Assembly: GCA_015229045.1 (NCBI GenBank)
Contig: JADGCJ010000166.1
Span: forward strand, 1 to 7,191
Direction: 5' to 3'
DNA: 7,191 bases
Source of the DNA: Magnetococcales bacterium
Lineage (GTDB): Bacteria > Pseudomonadota > Magnetococcia > Magnetococcales > DC0425bin3
This document shows, piece after piece, positions 1 to 4,980 of the stretch. The first letter of the stretch is position 1. Each line of letters begins with the position of its first letter. Position numbers and translations under genes: made by a program. Under the pieces are notes generated by a model. It was not told the DNA's origin and did not search any database. It worked only from the letters and a program-made list of their open reading frames with translations.

Positions 1-555
1 TGACCCAGGGGCAGTGGCAGAAGGTGATGGGCAACAATCCGGCCTATTTCAAACGGGGCGACGACTATCCTGTGGAGCAGGTCTCCTGGGATGATGTTCA
101 GCAATTTATTAAAAAAATAAACGAAATGAGTAAAAACCACTACCGGCTTCCCACCGAGGCGGAGTGGGAGTATGCCTGCCGTTCCGGCGGCAAGGCGGAG
201 CGGTATGCGGGCGGTGATGATCTGGATGCGCTGGCCTGGTATGTCCAGAACAGCGACGAGGTCAGCCATCCGGTTGGTCAAAAGCTTCCCAATGGTTTGG
301 GGTTGCATGACATGTGCGGCAATGTGTGGGAGTGGTGCGAGGATTGGCGAGCGGTTTCCCGGAAAATCGCAAAAAACCGTGTCAAGGATATTTCGTCAAG
401 ACGGGTTCTGAATAGTTACATTTTTTTTCCATCTAAGGTCAACGGCCACTGTAAAGGGAGAAAACGTGGACCAAGGGATATCGCGCTGATGGCACAGGCA
501 ACATGGGCTTTCAAATTATTATTCATCCAGGTCAGACGCCTCCTGTAAATAAGCA
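1..555 (+). pseudogene. FGE-sulfatase/SUMF1-like domain protein, 5'-truncated by window, C-terminus frameshifted
   Basis: The frame is open from base 3 and begins TQGQWQKVMGNNPAYF, the usual middle of an FGE-sulfatase (SUMF1, C-type-lectin-like) domain, so the gene starts before the window. RLPTEAEWEYACR (about 141-182) and GLHDMCGNVWEWCEDW (300-347) are hallmark motifs of the family. After W at 345-347 the expected RVxRGGSW...LRSxxR...GFRxV tail is absent in this frame, which runs on as unrelated sequence to the stop at 546-548. Pieces of that tail appear in other frames: SRIFRQDGF, a TGA at 409, then LRSTATVKGENVDQG in one frame (to about 477), and GYRADGTGNMGFQIII in the next (476-526). 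This fits two frameshifts plus a stop. Family members include formylglycine-generating enzymes and many non-catalytic lectin-fold proteins. The conserved RGGSxC region that would decide between them is lost. Domain identity is secure. The reconstruction of the tail is by eye. Confidence 0.8.
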
Positions 556-943
556 GGAACCTGACCTTGTGCTGAGGTCAACCAAACAAGGTGGCTTCGT
601 TCACGGATTGTCAGCGAGTCGGGAGCAGGTGTTGAGCCTGGTGAGTGAAAGAATCATCTGCTCCCTGAGTATTGAGGCTGCTGGGCTACACTCTGATCCC
701 CGGATTGGCCGTTTCGCCACCGATGAGTGGGGTCATGTAACGCAGGGAATGAATTCGAGAAAGGACCGTCGGAGCTGGTTGGGCTTGGTTTTTCACAGTG
801 GTAGACATGGGGACGTCGGTGCAGGTCATGTTGTGGCCATCCATCCTCGTGTTCACCGAAACTTCCGTGTACCGAGCGAAGCCATCTTGGAGTTCATGGA
901 ACGCTCAAGAAAGACTGGACGGTGGAACAGAACTGCTTCCTGA
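503..943 (+). CDS. hypothetical ORF, probably remnant sequence
   Basis: This is a 146-codon open frame on the plus strand, with an ATG at 503 and a TGA at 941-943. Its first 10 or so codons (MGFQIII...) look like the displaced C-terminal end of the preceding FGE-type gene, so the ATG is probably not a true start. No convincing ribosome binding site precedes it. The rest is basic and rich in Arg, Ser, Gly and His, with no transmembrane segment, signal peptide or motif I recognise. It includes a WGHVTQG stretch around 730-750. The opposite strand is broken by stops, so if coding exists here it is on this strand. It may be a fragment of an old mobile element or non-coding debris. I cannot assign a function. 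Confidence 0.25.
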   Translation: MGFQIIIHPGQTPPVNKQEPDLVLRSTKQGGFVHGLSASREQVLSLVSERIICSLSIEAAGLHSDPRIGRFATDEWGHVTQGMNSRKDRRSWLGLVFHSGRHGDVGAGHVVAIHPRVHRNFRVPSEAILEFMERSRKTGRWNRTAS

Positions 944-1023
944 ACCTTAAACAGGCCCTGGAGGAGTGAATGGTAGGGCATTGATCATCATTTGGGCCAA
1001 CCGGTCGGGACGTTCGGTTAAAG

Positions 1024-1042
1024 CCCCCGGCTCTGCCGGGGG
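1024..1042. repeat. perfect 8-bp inverted repeat, 3-nt loop
   Basis: CCCCCGGC, loop TCT, GCCGGGGG. The stem is perfect and almost entirely GC. On the plus strand it is followed by ATACTTAC, not a T-run, so it is not a classic forward terminator. On the minus strand it is followed by CTTTAACC, a poor U-tract. A weaker dyad, AACCG...CGGTT, lies just upstream (about 999-1019). From memory, very similar GC hairpins recur around IS200/IS605-like elements and REP-type repeats in many genomes, so it may be the surviving end of such an element. No transposase for it is visible here. Confidence 0.6.
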
Positions 1043-1200
1043 ATACTTACTCCATAGGCACATGAAACACACAAGGTCATCATGGCCTTTGGGGATTGAG
1101 ACTATCGGTTTCATTTGCCCGCTAGTTGATGCAATACATTCAAGTATATATCTATGGAATATGTAATGATTATAATTATGAATATGTAAATACAATTTAT

Positions 1201-1206
1201 TATAAT
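1201..1206 (+). promoter_or_regulatory. possible -10 box in AT-rich leader
   Basis: TATAAT matches the sigma-70 -10 consensus and lies about 110 bases before the ATG at 1317. The region 17 bases upstream has no TTGACA-like hexamer. The surroundings are so AT-rich that several such hexamers would arise by chance, so this is only a candidate promoter for the downstream gene. Confidence 0.2.
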
Positions 1207-1316
1207 ATAGAATAACTGGAATAAAATAATCCTTATATGCGTTAATATAATATCTTTAGTATGTACCAGAAAGAAGCTGTGACCTTCTCCAACCAACCTA
1301 CGCGGAGTACAAACTC

Positions 1317-2070
1317 ATGGATAACCTCATGTCTATCAATACTAACAATCAAGCCGGCAATAGTGACGCTAACAATCAAAGCAGTCATAGTGGTAGCTAT
1401 TTTATGAAATTCCTCAAGGTTTCATCTGAGGTCATGGAATTCACAAACAATATCACCAATGGTATGGGAGATTCTGAGAAAAAATTTATGGTGCAACTCA
1501 TAGCATCAACAATCATCAATACAGCGAAGATGGAGCCCAATGAATACATCCCAATCCCATCAAAAACTATCGAGAAATACGCTCGCGGGGCAAATCCTTT
1601 GTCCGACAAATTCAACGATATCATCGAATTGATAAATGCAGACCAGCAAAGAAGACGATGCCGTCGTTTTCGTTTGGTGTCTGATAAGAGAGACGCCTTG
1701 TTGGAAGCAATGACCATCTCTAACATCGGCCAAAGGAGGTGCTTCAATTTGATAACCAGTAAACCGACTACAAGGATCAACAGGTCGAAATATAAGACAT
1801 CCGACGATAAACTCGAACCCGTTCTTATTCGTAAGGCAATGTATAATATCTGTCCTCGCCCGTATAACGCTCAAGCTATTGAGGCACACCTTTATCAAGA
1901 GAAACAGCAATACGAGGATATGAAATCAAATTATGGGGAAGACGATCGTCGAACGGTTCGCCAATTGGCTCGGTACCTGAACGATTTGCGTTGCTACCAC
2001 GTAGTGTTAAATGCCGAATCCCGTGTGATTATGTACCGAAAAGGAGCTATCCTCTATTCCTGGCCAGAGA
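1317..2070 (+). pseudogene. N-terminal half of a divergent family A-like polymerase, interrupted by IS481 element
   Basis: The ATG at 1317 has a GGAG ribosome binding site nine bases upstream (about 1304-1307). The open frame runs to a TGA at 2085-2087, but the last 5 or 6 codons are IS sequence, so native coding probably ends near 2070 (about 251 residues). Residues 1-28 are Asn/Ser-rich and low complexity. The rest is polar and mixed helical, with a basic cluster (QQRRRCRRFR) near residue 110 and a helical stretch ending RQLARYLNDLRCYHVVLN near 220-236. I recognise no domain: there is no DEDD exonuclease pattern, zinc cluster or Walker motif. It is assigned to the same gene as 3129-4005 because the downstream half lacks its own start, reads open back to the IS edge and has the same low-GC composition. 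By position it would precede the TGR motif, as the exonuclease/thumb portion does in family A polymerases. Confidence 0.6.
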
Positions 2071-3128
2071 TGTCCTTTCTCTGCTGAAACGTGGGTAGCC
2101 CAGGATCCCTTTCCCCCTGGATTACGGTCAATCCCCCATATTCGGGAAGAGCGCGATGAATATAAACCTCCACAAGAACGCTCGTACCACTCCAGCCATC
2201 CGGCGGGAGTTGAGTGAATCCCCGCTGCATCAGGCAGAATTGGCCCGGAAGTACCATTTGAGCCGTGCTACCGTGCGCAAGTGGCAAAGTCGGGATAGCG
2301 TTGAAGACCATTCCCATAGGCCTTTCACCCTCAAGGCCAATCTTTCGCCTGCCCAGGAGACAGTGGTGGTTGCATTACGGGAGACCCTCTTGCTTCCATT
2401 GGACGATTTGCTGGTGGTAACCCGGGAGTTCATCAATCCACTTGTTTCCCGTTCCGGTCTGGATCGTTGCCTTCGTCGCCATGGTGTCTCCAATCTCAAG
2501 GCGCTATTGCCCCAAGAGGAGCATGCCGTTCCTTCTTTCAAGACCTTCAAGGACTATGAACCTGGTTTCGTGCATGTGGATGTAAAGTATCTTCCCCAAA
2601 TGCCGGACCAGGAGCAGCGCAGCTACCTGTTTGCAGCCATTGACAGAGCCACCCGTTGGGTTTACGTGGAGATGCTACCAGACAAGTCAGCAGAGTCCGC
2701 CAAAGGGTTTCTGCAACGCCTGATCAAGGCTGCCTCCTTCCGCATTCAGAAGATCCTGACCGATAATGGAAAAGAGTTCACGGATCGTTTCTGTGCCACG
2801 GGAGAACGGGAGCCCACTGGCCAACATCCTTTCGATCAAGAATGTGTCCAGCATCAGATTCAGCACCGTCTCATCAAACCACGCCATCCTCAAACAAACG
2901 GAATGATCGAACGCTTTAATGGCCGTATCGGAGAAATTCTGGCTACGACACGTTTCGATTCAGCACAGAATTTGGAGCAGGCACTCATTCGATATGCTAA
3001 GATATATAATCAATTTATACCCCAAAAAGCCTTAAAACATACAACCCCAATCCAGGCACTAAAAAATTGGCAACAGAAACGCCCTGAAATATTTAAAAAA
3101 CGTGTCTATAATCTCGCGGGACTTGACA
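2071..3128 (+). mobile_element. IS481-family insertion sequence
   Basis: The element carries one IS481-type transposase and splits a pre-existing gene. The proposed ends are TGTC at 2071 and GACA at 3128. The terminal inverted repeat is weak beyond those four bases: TGTCCTTTCTCTGCTGA on the left against TGTCAAGTCCCGCGAGA on the right, 9 of 17 matching. No target-site duplication is visible. The only shared word near the edges is CCAG at 2064-2067 and 3135-3138, which would not give symmetric ends. The length would be 1058 bp, within the usual IS481 range. The element is certain, but the exact boundaries are good only to about 10 bases. Confidence 0.75.
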
Positions 3129-3133
3129 GTTAA
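2156..3133 (+). CDS. IS481-family transposase (DDE)
   Basis: This 325-residue transposase catalyses cut-and-paste or copy-type movement of the surrounding IS. The N-terminus (MNINLHKNARTTPAIRREL) and the helix-turn-helix LARKYHLSRATVRKWQSR (about residues 29-46) are typical of IS481. The rve/integrase-core DDE residues are visible as D142 (FVHVDVKYLP), D203 (LTDNGKEF) and E252 (PQTNGMIERFNG). The long D-to-E gap with an ATGEREPTGQHPFDQEC insertion is a pattern I recall from one IS481 subgroup. The length matches full-size members, so the protein looks intact. The ATG at 2156 is preceded by GGGAAGAG at 2144-2151. The ORF reads through the proposed right inverted repeat, and its TAA (3131-3133) falls just outside the element, in target DNA, if the end is at 3128. 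Confidence 0.93.
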   Translation: MNINLHKNARTTPAIRRELSESPLHQAELARKYHLSRATVRKWQSRDSVEDHSHRPFTLKANLSPAQETVVVALRETLLLPLDDLLVVTREFINPLVSRSGLDRCLRRHGVSNLKALLPQEEHAVPSFKTFKDYEPGFVHVDVKYLPQMPDQEQRSYLFAAIDRATRWVYVEMLPDKSAESAKGFLQRLIKAASFRIQKILTDNGKEFTDRFCATGEREPTGQHPFDQECVQHQIQHRLIKPRHPQTNGMIERFNGRIGEILATTRFDSAQNLEQALIRYAKIYNQFIPQKALKHTTPIQALKNWQQKRPEIFKKRVYNLAGLDS

Positions 3134-4005
3134 ACCAGCGCCCCAAAAAAGACCGCATCCTTCAAATCCACAGGTATCCAGCAGCTTATCAAGTCCAGAA
3201 AACAGGACGCATAGGCGAACAAGGCGGAGGGCTGCAAAGCGCGTCGAGGGCCATGAAAAAAGCTGCATATATGGGTATACCAGACCTGCACAACTACGAT
3301 CTGAAGTCTTCCCAGGTCAACGGATTGATCCAACAATTCCAGGACGCGGGTATCCCCATTGATTGGCTTGTCGATTATCGTGATCATCCTGAACGCCGCG
3401 AAGAGTATGCTTATGATATAAATATCGACCAAAATACGTTTAAAATATGTCTTCTGACATTGATTATGGGCGGAACTCTTGGCTCCGTTGAGGTAAAAAG
3501 CAGAAACGCAAGGGGGGCCATCTTAACAGCCATTGACGACTACCATAATGGCTCATCGATGTCCTCAAGTATAAGCTATATGAAGTTCAAAAGAATCGTG
3601 AGGCCTTTGATCAATGACATCGATAAATGGCATAATCACCTGCTAACCTACAACCAAAACGAACAAACTGATGATGTTATGTATAAGTATGAAGGAATCG
3701 TCAACCGGCGCAACCCAACTGGGAAAATAATGGCGATAGGACGAATCGCACCAGATGGAACTATCCAGACTCTCGAACAGCGTCAAATAACCAAAAGAAG
3801 GCTAGCTGCTTTCGTTCTGCAAGGACAAGAAGCAGCATTCATTCACCACCTCACCAACCTCTCCAGCAAATACGGATTTGAGGTGGTTGGCAACGAACAT
3901 GACGGACTACTGACACTGGGACAAATACCTAAAGAGGCCATAGAGGAGGCGGAAAAGCATTCCGGATTAAGAAATCCGATACTGGAGGAAAAGCCATTTG
4001 GATAA
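3129..4005 (+). pseudogene. C-terminal palm of a divergent family A-like DNA/RNA polymerase
   Basis: The frame is open from just after the IS end (about 3127) to the TAA at 4003-4005. The internal ATG at 3253 is not the native start, because clear conserved sequence lies upstream of it. The family A landmarks occur in order: TGRIGEQGGGLQS (3202-3240), matching TGRLSSxxPNLQN; YDLKSSQ with the putative metal-binding Asp at 3298; an O-helix-like FKICLLTLIMGG with Lys at 3442 and Gly nine residues later; LQGQEAAF (3817-3840), matching the PIQGxAAD helix; and EHDGLL with the second Asp at 3901, matching VHDE. The D-to-K gap (48) and the Q-to-D gap (27) are close to Taq/Klenow (53 and 31). The HDG and the motif A shape also recall T7-type RNA polymerases. 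It has probably lost function through the IS insertion. Alignments are by eye. Confidence 0.65.
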
Positions 4006-4036
4006 ACAATCCAGATAATTCACGCACCTGTCAAGC

Positions 4037-4083
4037 AGGAGGGGACAAGGGGGACAGGCCAGGAGACAGGACAGAAGGGGAAA
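4037..4083 (+). other. G-rich purine tract downstream of polymerase remnant
   Basis: This stretch is almost free of T. It has repeated GGGACA/GGACAG-like words and G-runs at 4041-4044, 4049-4053 and 4077-4080, plus several GG pairs. It could form a two-layer G-quadruplex, or it could be simple low-complexity sequence. No coding sequence was recognised across 4006-4138. Confidence 0.35.
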
Positions 4084-4138
4084 CCAGACCTGCTGCCAGA
4101 CTCCCCCAGATCCTTCTCTATGAAGTGGTCCGTGGCCA

Positions 4139-4153
4139 AGGGCAGATTTTTGC
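4139..4153 (+). promoter_or_regulatory. possible sigma-54 promoter before small TTG-start gene
   Basis: AGGCAG-N5-TTGC keeps the invariant GG (4140-4141) and GC (4152-4153) at the correct 12-base offset, with 8 of 10 consensus positions matching TGGCAC-N5-TTGC. Transcription would start near 4165, immediately before the AAGGTGAGGAG ribosome binding site. It is weaker than the site at 4814-4828 and could be chance. Confidence 0.3.
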
Positions 4154-4185
4154 GAAGGGTTTTCATAAGGTGAGGAGTAAATCCA

Positions 4186-4372
4186 TTGGCAGACTCTGCT
4201 CACGACCTATCCCCGGATCTGATCGATACCGTCGGGTTGTTATTCTGACCGCATCAAGGCCATGGCCGAACGGATTGCCGCCTCTGGGCAGTGCCCCAAC
4301 CCGGTACGAATGGCCGGTACGCTGCTTCAGGCCATGCTGGGGGGCAAGATCAGCTGGAAGGAATTGGGGTAG
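4186..4372 (+). pseudogene. small hypothetical protein gene with a frameshift
   Basis: A strong ribosome binding site (AAGGTGAGGAG, 4168-4178) sits eight bases before a TTG at 4186. Translation gives MADSAHDLSPDLIDTVGLLF and stops at TGA 4246-4248. One base on, the frame starting TCT at 4244 continues naturally as SDRIKAMAERIAASG..., and ends GKISWKELG at TAG 4370-4372. Joined, the product is about 62 residues, soluble and mostly helical, of no family I recognise. The ribosome binding site, the shared composition and the smooth join argue for one real gene with a +1-type frameshift, by mutation or sequencing error. It is convergent with the XRE gene, whose stop is 42 bases away, and may be functionally linked to it. 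Less likely, the second frame starts independently at ATG 4262, which has no ribosome binding site. Confidence 0.4.
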
Positions 4373-4414
4373 CCTTGGAAGTTGGAAGAAGCCGCTGACC
4401 TGGTTCGGTTTGAT

Positions 4415-4729
4415 TCACGGATCCAGCTGGCCTTTCGACTGGTCAATCAGCAGATTCCTGTGGTTCGGAGACAGTTGGCCGAGTCTCAGAATCAACTCCG
4501 CCATGCCATCGTCTTCCGCATAGAAAAACGGGGTGGGGACTCCAAGAACCGCAGCCAGTTTGGCGGCTGTTTCAAAGTCGGGGGCGTGTTTGCCCCTCTC
4601 GTATTGGTTCATCCGTGGGCTGGCGCTGAATTCGTCAAATCCCGCTCGAATCCCCAGCTCTTTCTGGGAAAGCCCCATCCGAGTTCTTGCTTGCCGCAGC
4701 CGTTTGCCGATGGGGGAAGATATTGCCAT
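4415..4729 (-). CDS. XRE-family helix-turn-helix transcriptional regulator
   Basis: The 104-residue protein has one Cro/CI-type HTH domain over residues 8-66. Helix 2 is GLSQKELGIRAG, and the recognition helix lies around SASPRMNQYERG, followed by the usual PDFETAAKLAAVLGVP helix. After the HTH comes FFYAEDDGMAELI and a short helical tail that may mediate dimerisation. The size fits a stand-alone phage-repressor-like regulator. The ATG is at 4729-4727 with no strong Shine-Dalgarno sequence. Two perfect CTAAG-N5-CTTAG dyads lie 33-81 bases upstream of the start, where an autorepressor would bind. The gene is divergent from the flagellin gene, whose sigma-54 promoter begins three bases past the second dyad. 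I infer that it regulates itself and the flagellin gene. The HTH assignment is secure and the target assignment is inference. Confidence 0.9.
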   Translation of the reverse strand: MAISSPIGKRLRQARTRMGLSQKELGIRAGFDEFSASPRMNQYERGKHAPDFETAAKLAAVLGVPTPFFYAEDDGMAELILRLGQLSPNHRNLLIDQSKGQLDP

Positions 4730-4761
4730 GTCACGACGTGCCCAAATCTGGAGGATCTGAG

Positions 4762-4776
4762 CTAAGATCTTCTTAG
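4762..4776. promoter_or_regulatory. operator-like dyad, copy 1 (CTAAG-N5-CTTAG)
   Basis: CTAAGATCTTCTTAG is a perfect 5-bp dyad with a 5-base spacer. The match extends to 6 bp (CTAAGA/TCTTAG) if the spacer is read as three bases. It is 33 bases upstream of the XRE start codon on that gene's strand. Its centre is 34 bases from copy 2. It is probably a binding site of the divergently encoded XRE protein. Confidence 0.65.
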
Positions 4777-4795
4777 AAGTGGCTGCGGCTGCATA

Positions 4796-4810
4796 CTAAG
4801 GAATGCTTAG
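4796..4810. promoter_or_regulatory. operator-like dyad, copy 2 (CTAAG-N5-CTTAG)
   Basis: CTAAGGAATGCTTAG is perfect and extends to ACTAAG/CTTAGT on the outside. It ends three bases before the -24 element of the sigma-54 promoter at 4814, so a bound protein would clash with sigma-54 polymerase. It also lies upstream of the XRE gene, so it could serve both directions. The following TTTT makes it look slightly like a terminator, but the recurrence of the motif argues for an operator. Confidence 0.68.
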
Positions 4811-4813
4811 TTT

Positions 4814-4828
4814 TGGCACCCCTTTTGC
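4814..4828 (+). promoter_or_regulatory. sigma-54 (RpoN) promoter of the flagellin gene
   Basis: TGGCAC-CCCTT-TTGC followed by TT matches the -24/-12 consensus at every conserved position, with the invariant GG at 4815-4816 and GC at 4827-4828. The predicted start is near 4840, giving a leader of about 140 nt before the flagellin ATG at 4981. RpoN control of flagellar genes is well established in many Proteobacteria and implies a bacterial enhancer-binding activator (FlrC/FleR/FlbD type) elsewhere in the genome. Its enhancer site would be expected inside the XRE gene region, and I did not identify one. Confidence 0.8.
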
Positions 4829-4889
4829 TTCGTGATTGTCAGGGCGTTCTCGGGTGAAGACCTGAGGAGAGCGCTGGCACGCCCGGATA

Positions 4890-4904
4890 CTAAGAACTCC
4901 TTAG
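4890..4904. promoter_or_regulatory. operator-like dyad, copy 3 (CTAAG-N5-CTTAG)
   Basis: CTAAGAACTCCTTAG is a perfect 5-bp dyad with the same 5-base spacer. It lies about 50 bases downstream of the predicted sigma-54 start and 76 bases before the flagellin ATG. Its centre is 94 bases from copy 2, close to nine helical turns, so the two sites could be looped together across the promoter. Confidence 0.65.
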
Positions 4905-4942
4905 CGTGAGGGGTTCGCCTGATGCGACGGCGGGGTGACCGC

Positions 4943-4958
4943 CCGGCAAAAAAGCCGG
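4943..4958 (+). promoter_or_regulatory. leader hairpin just before flagellin ribosome binding site
   Basis: CCGGC, loop AAAAAA, GCCGG forms a perfect GC stem in the flagellin 5' leader and ends about eight bases before the purine-rich AAGGGGGTGGG (4967-4977). An alternative pairing of GACC (4937-4940) with GGTC (4957-4960) is possible. It may stabilise the mRNA or affect translation. There is no U-tract, so it is not a terminator. Confidence 0.4.
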
Positions 4959-4980
4959 TCATTTCCAAGGGGGTGGGCTC

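Larger units (their letters stand above)
944..1316. other. intergenic debris and AT-rich tract, no gene recognised
   Basis: No supported gene lies here. From 944 to about 1110 the base composition resembles the GC-richer flanks and includes the perfect hairpin at 1024-1042. From about 1130 to 1265 the sequence becomes extremely AT-rich. It contains a 10-bp direct repeat, GAATATGTAA, at 1157-1166 and 1180-1189, and a perfect TATAAT at 1201-1206 with no good -35 partner. A short minus-strand open frame over 947-1195 (ending KYPPAEPGAL-type residues across the hairpin) looks like a chance translation of the palindrome. The composition change marks the edge of the low-GC block that carries the split polymerase gene. 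Confidence 0.6.

Noticed and set aside
947..1195. Minus-strand 82-residue ORF over the hairpin and AT tract
   Set aside because: It spans two regions of very different composition and its translation only reflects the palindrome. No ribosome binding site or motif supports it.
1..1316. Diversity-generating retroelement, suggested by an FGE/lectin-fold gene followed by a hairpin and a polymerase
   Set aside because: There is no reverse transcriptase (no YxDD motif), no template repeat resembling the FGE 3' end, and no Avd-like gene. The polymerase downstream is family A-like, and the lectin domain's variable end is frameshifted.
3253..4005. Independent 250-residue gene starting at ATG 3253
   Set aside because: The TGRIGEQGGGLQS motif and more than 30 further plausible residues lie upstream in the same frame back to the IS edge, so the native start was in the other half of the split gene.
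4240..4250. Programmed +1 frameshift at TTC-TGA-C, as in prfB
   Set aside because: No internal Shine-Dalgarno sequence lies just upstream, and the Phe tRNA would re-pair poorly on TCU. A mutation or sequencing indel is more likely.
4382..4765. Plus-strand open frame opposite the XRE gene
   Set aside because: It is the antisense of a clear HTH coding sequence and has no recognisable motif or ribosome binding site of its own.
4795..4814. Rho-independent terminator (ACTAAG/CTTAGT stem plus TTTT)
   Set aside because: The stem is AT-rich, the T-run is short, and the same dyad recurs without T-runs, so an operator explains it better.
4890..4930. Sigma-28 promoter (TAAG...GCCTGATG) before the flagellin gene
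   Set aside because: The spacing between the two halves is wrong and the -10 match is partial. The sigma-54 site upstream is far better.
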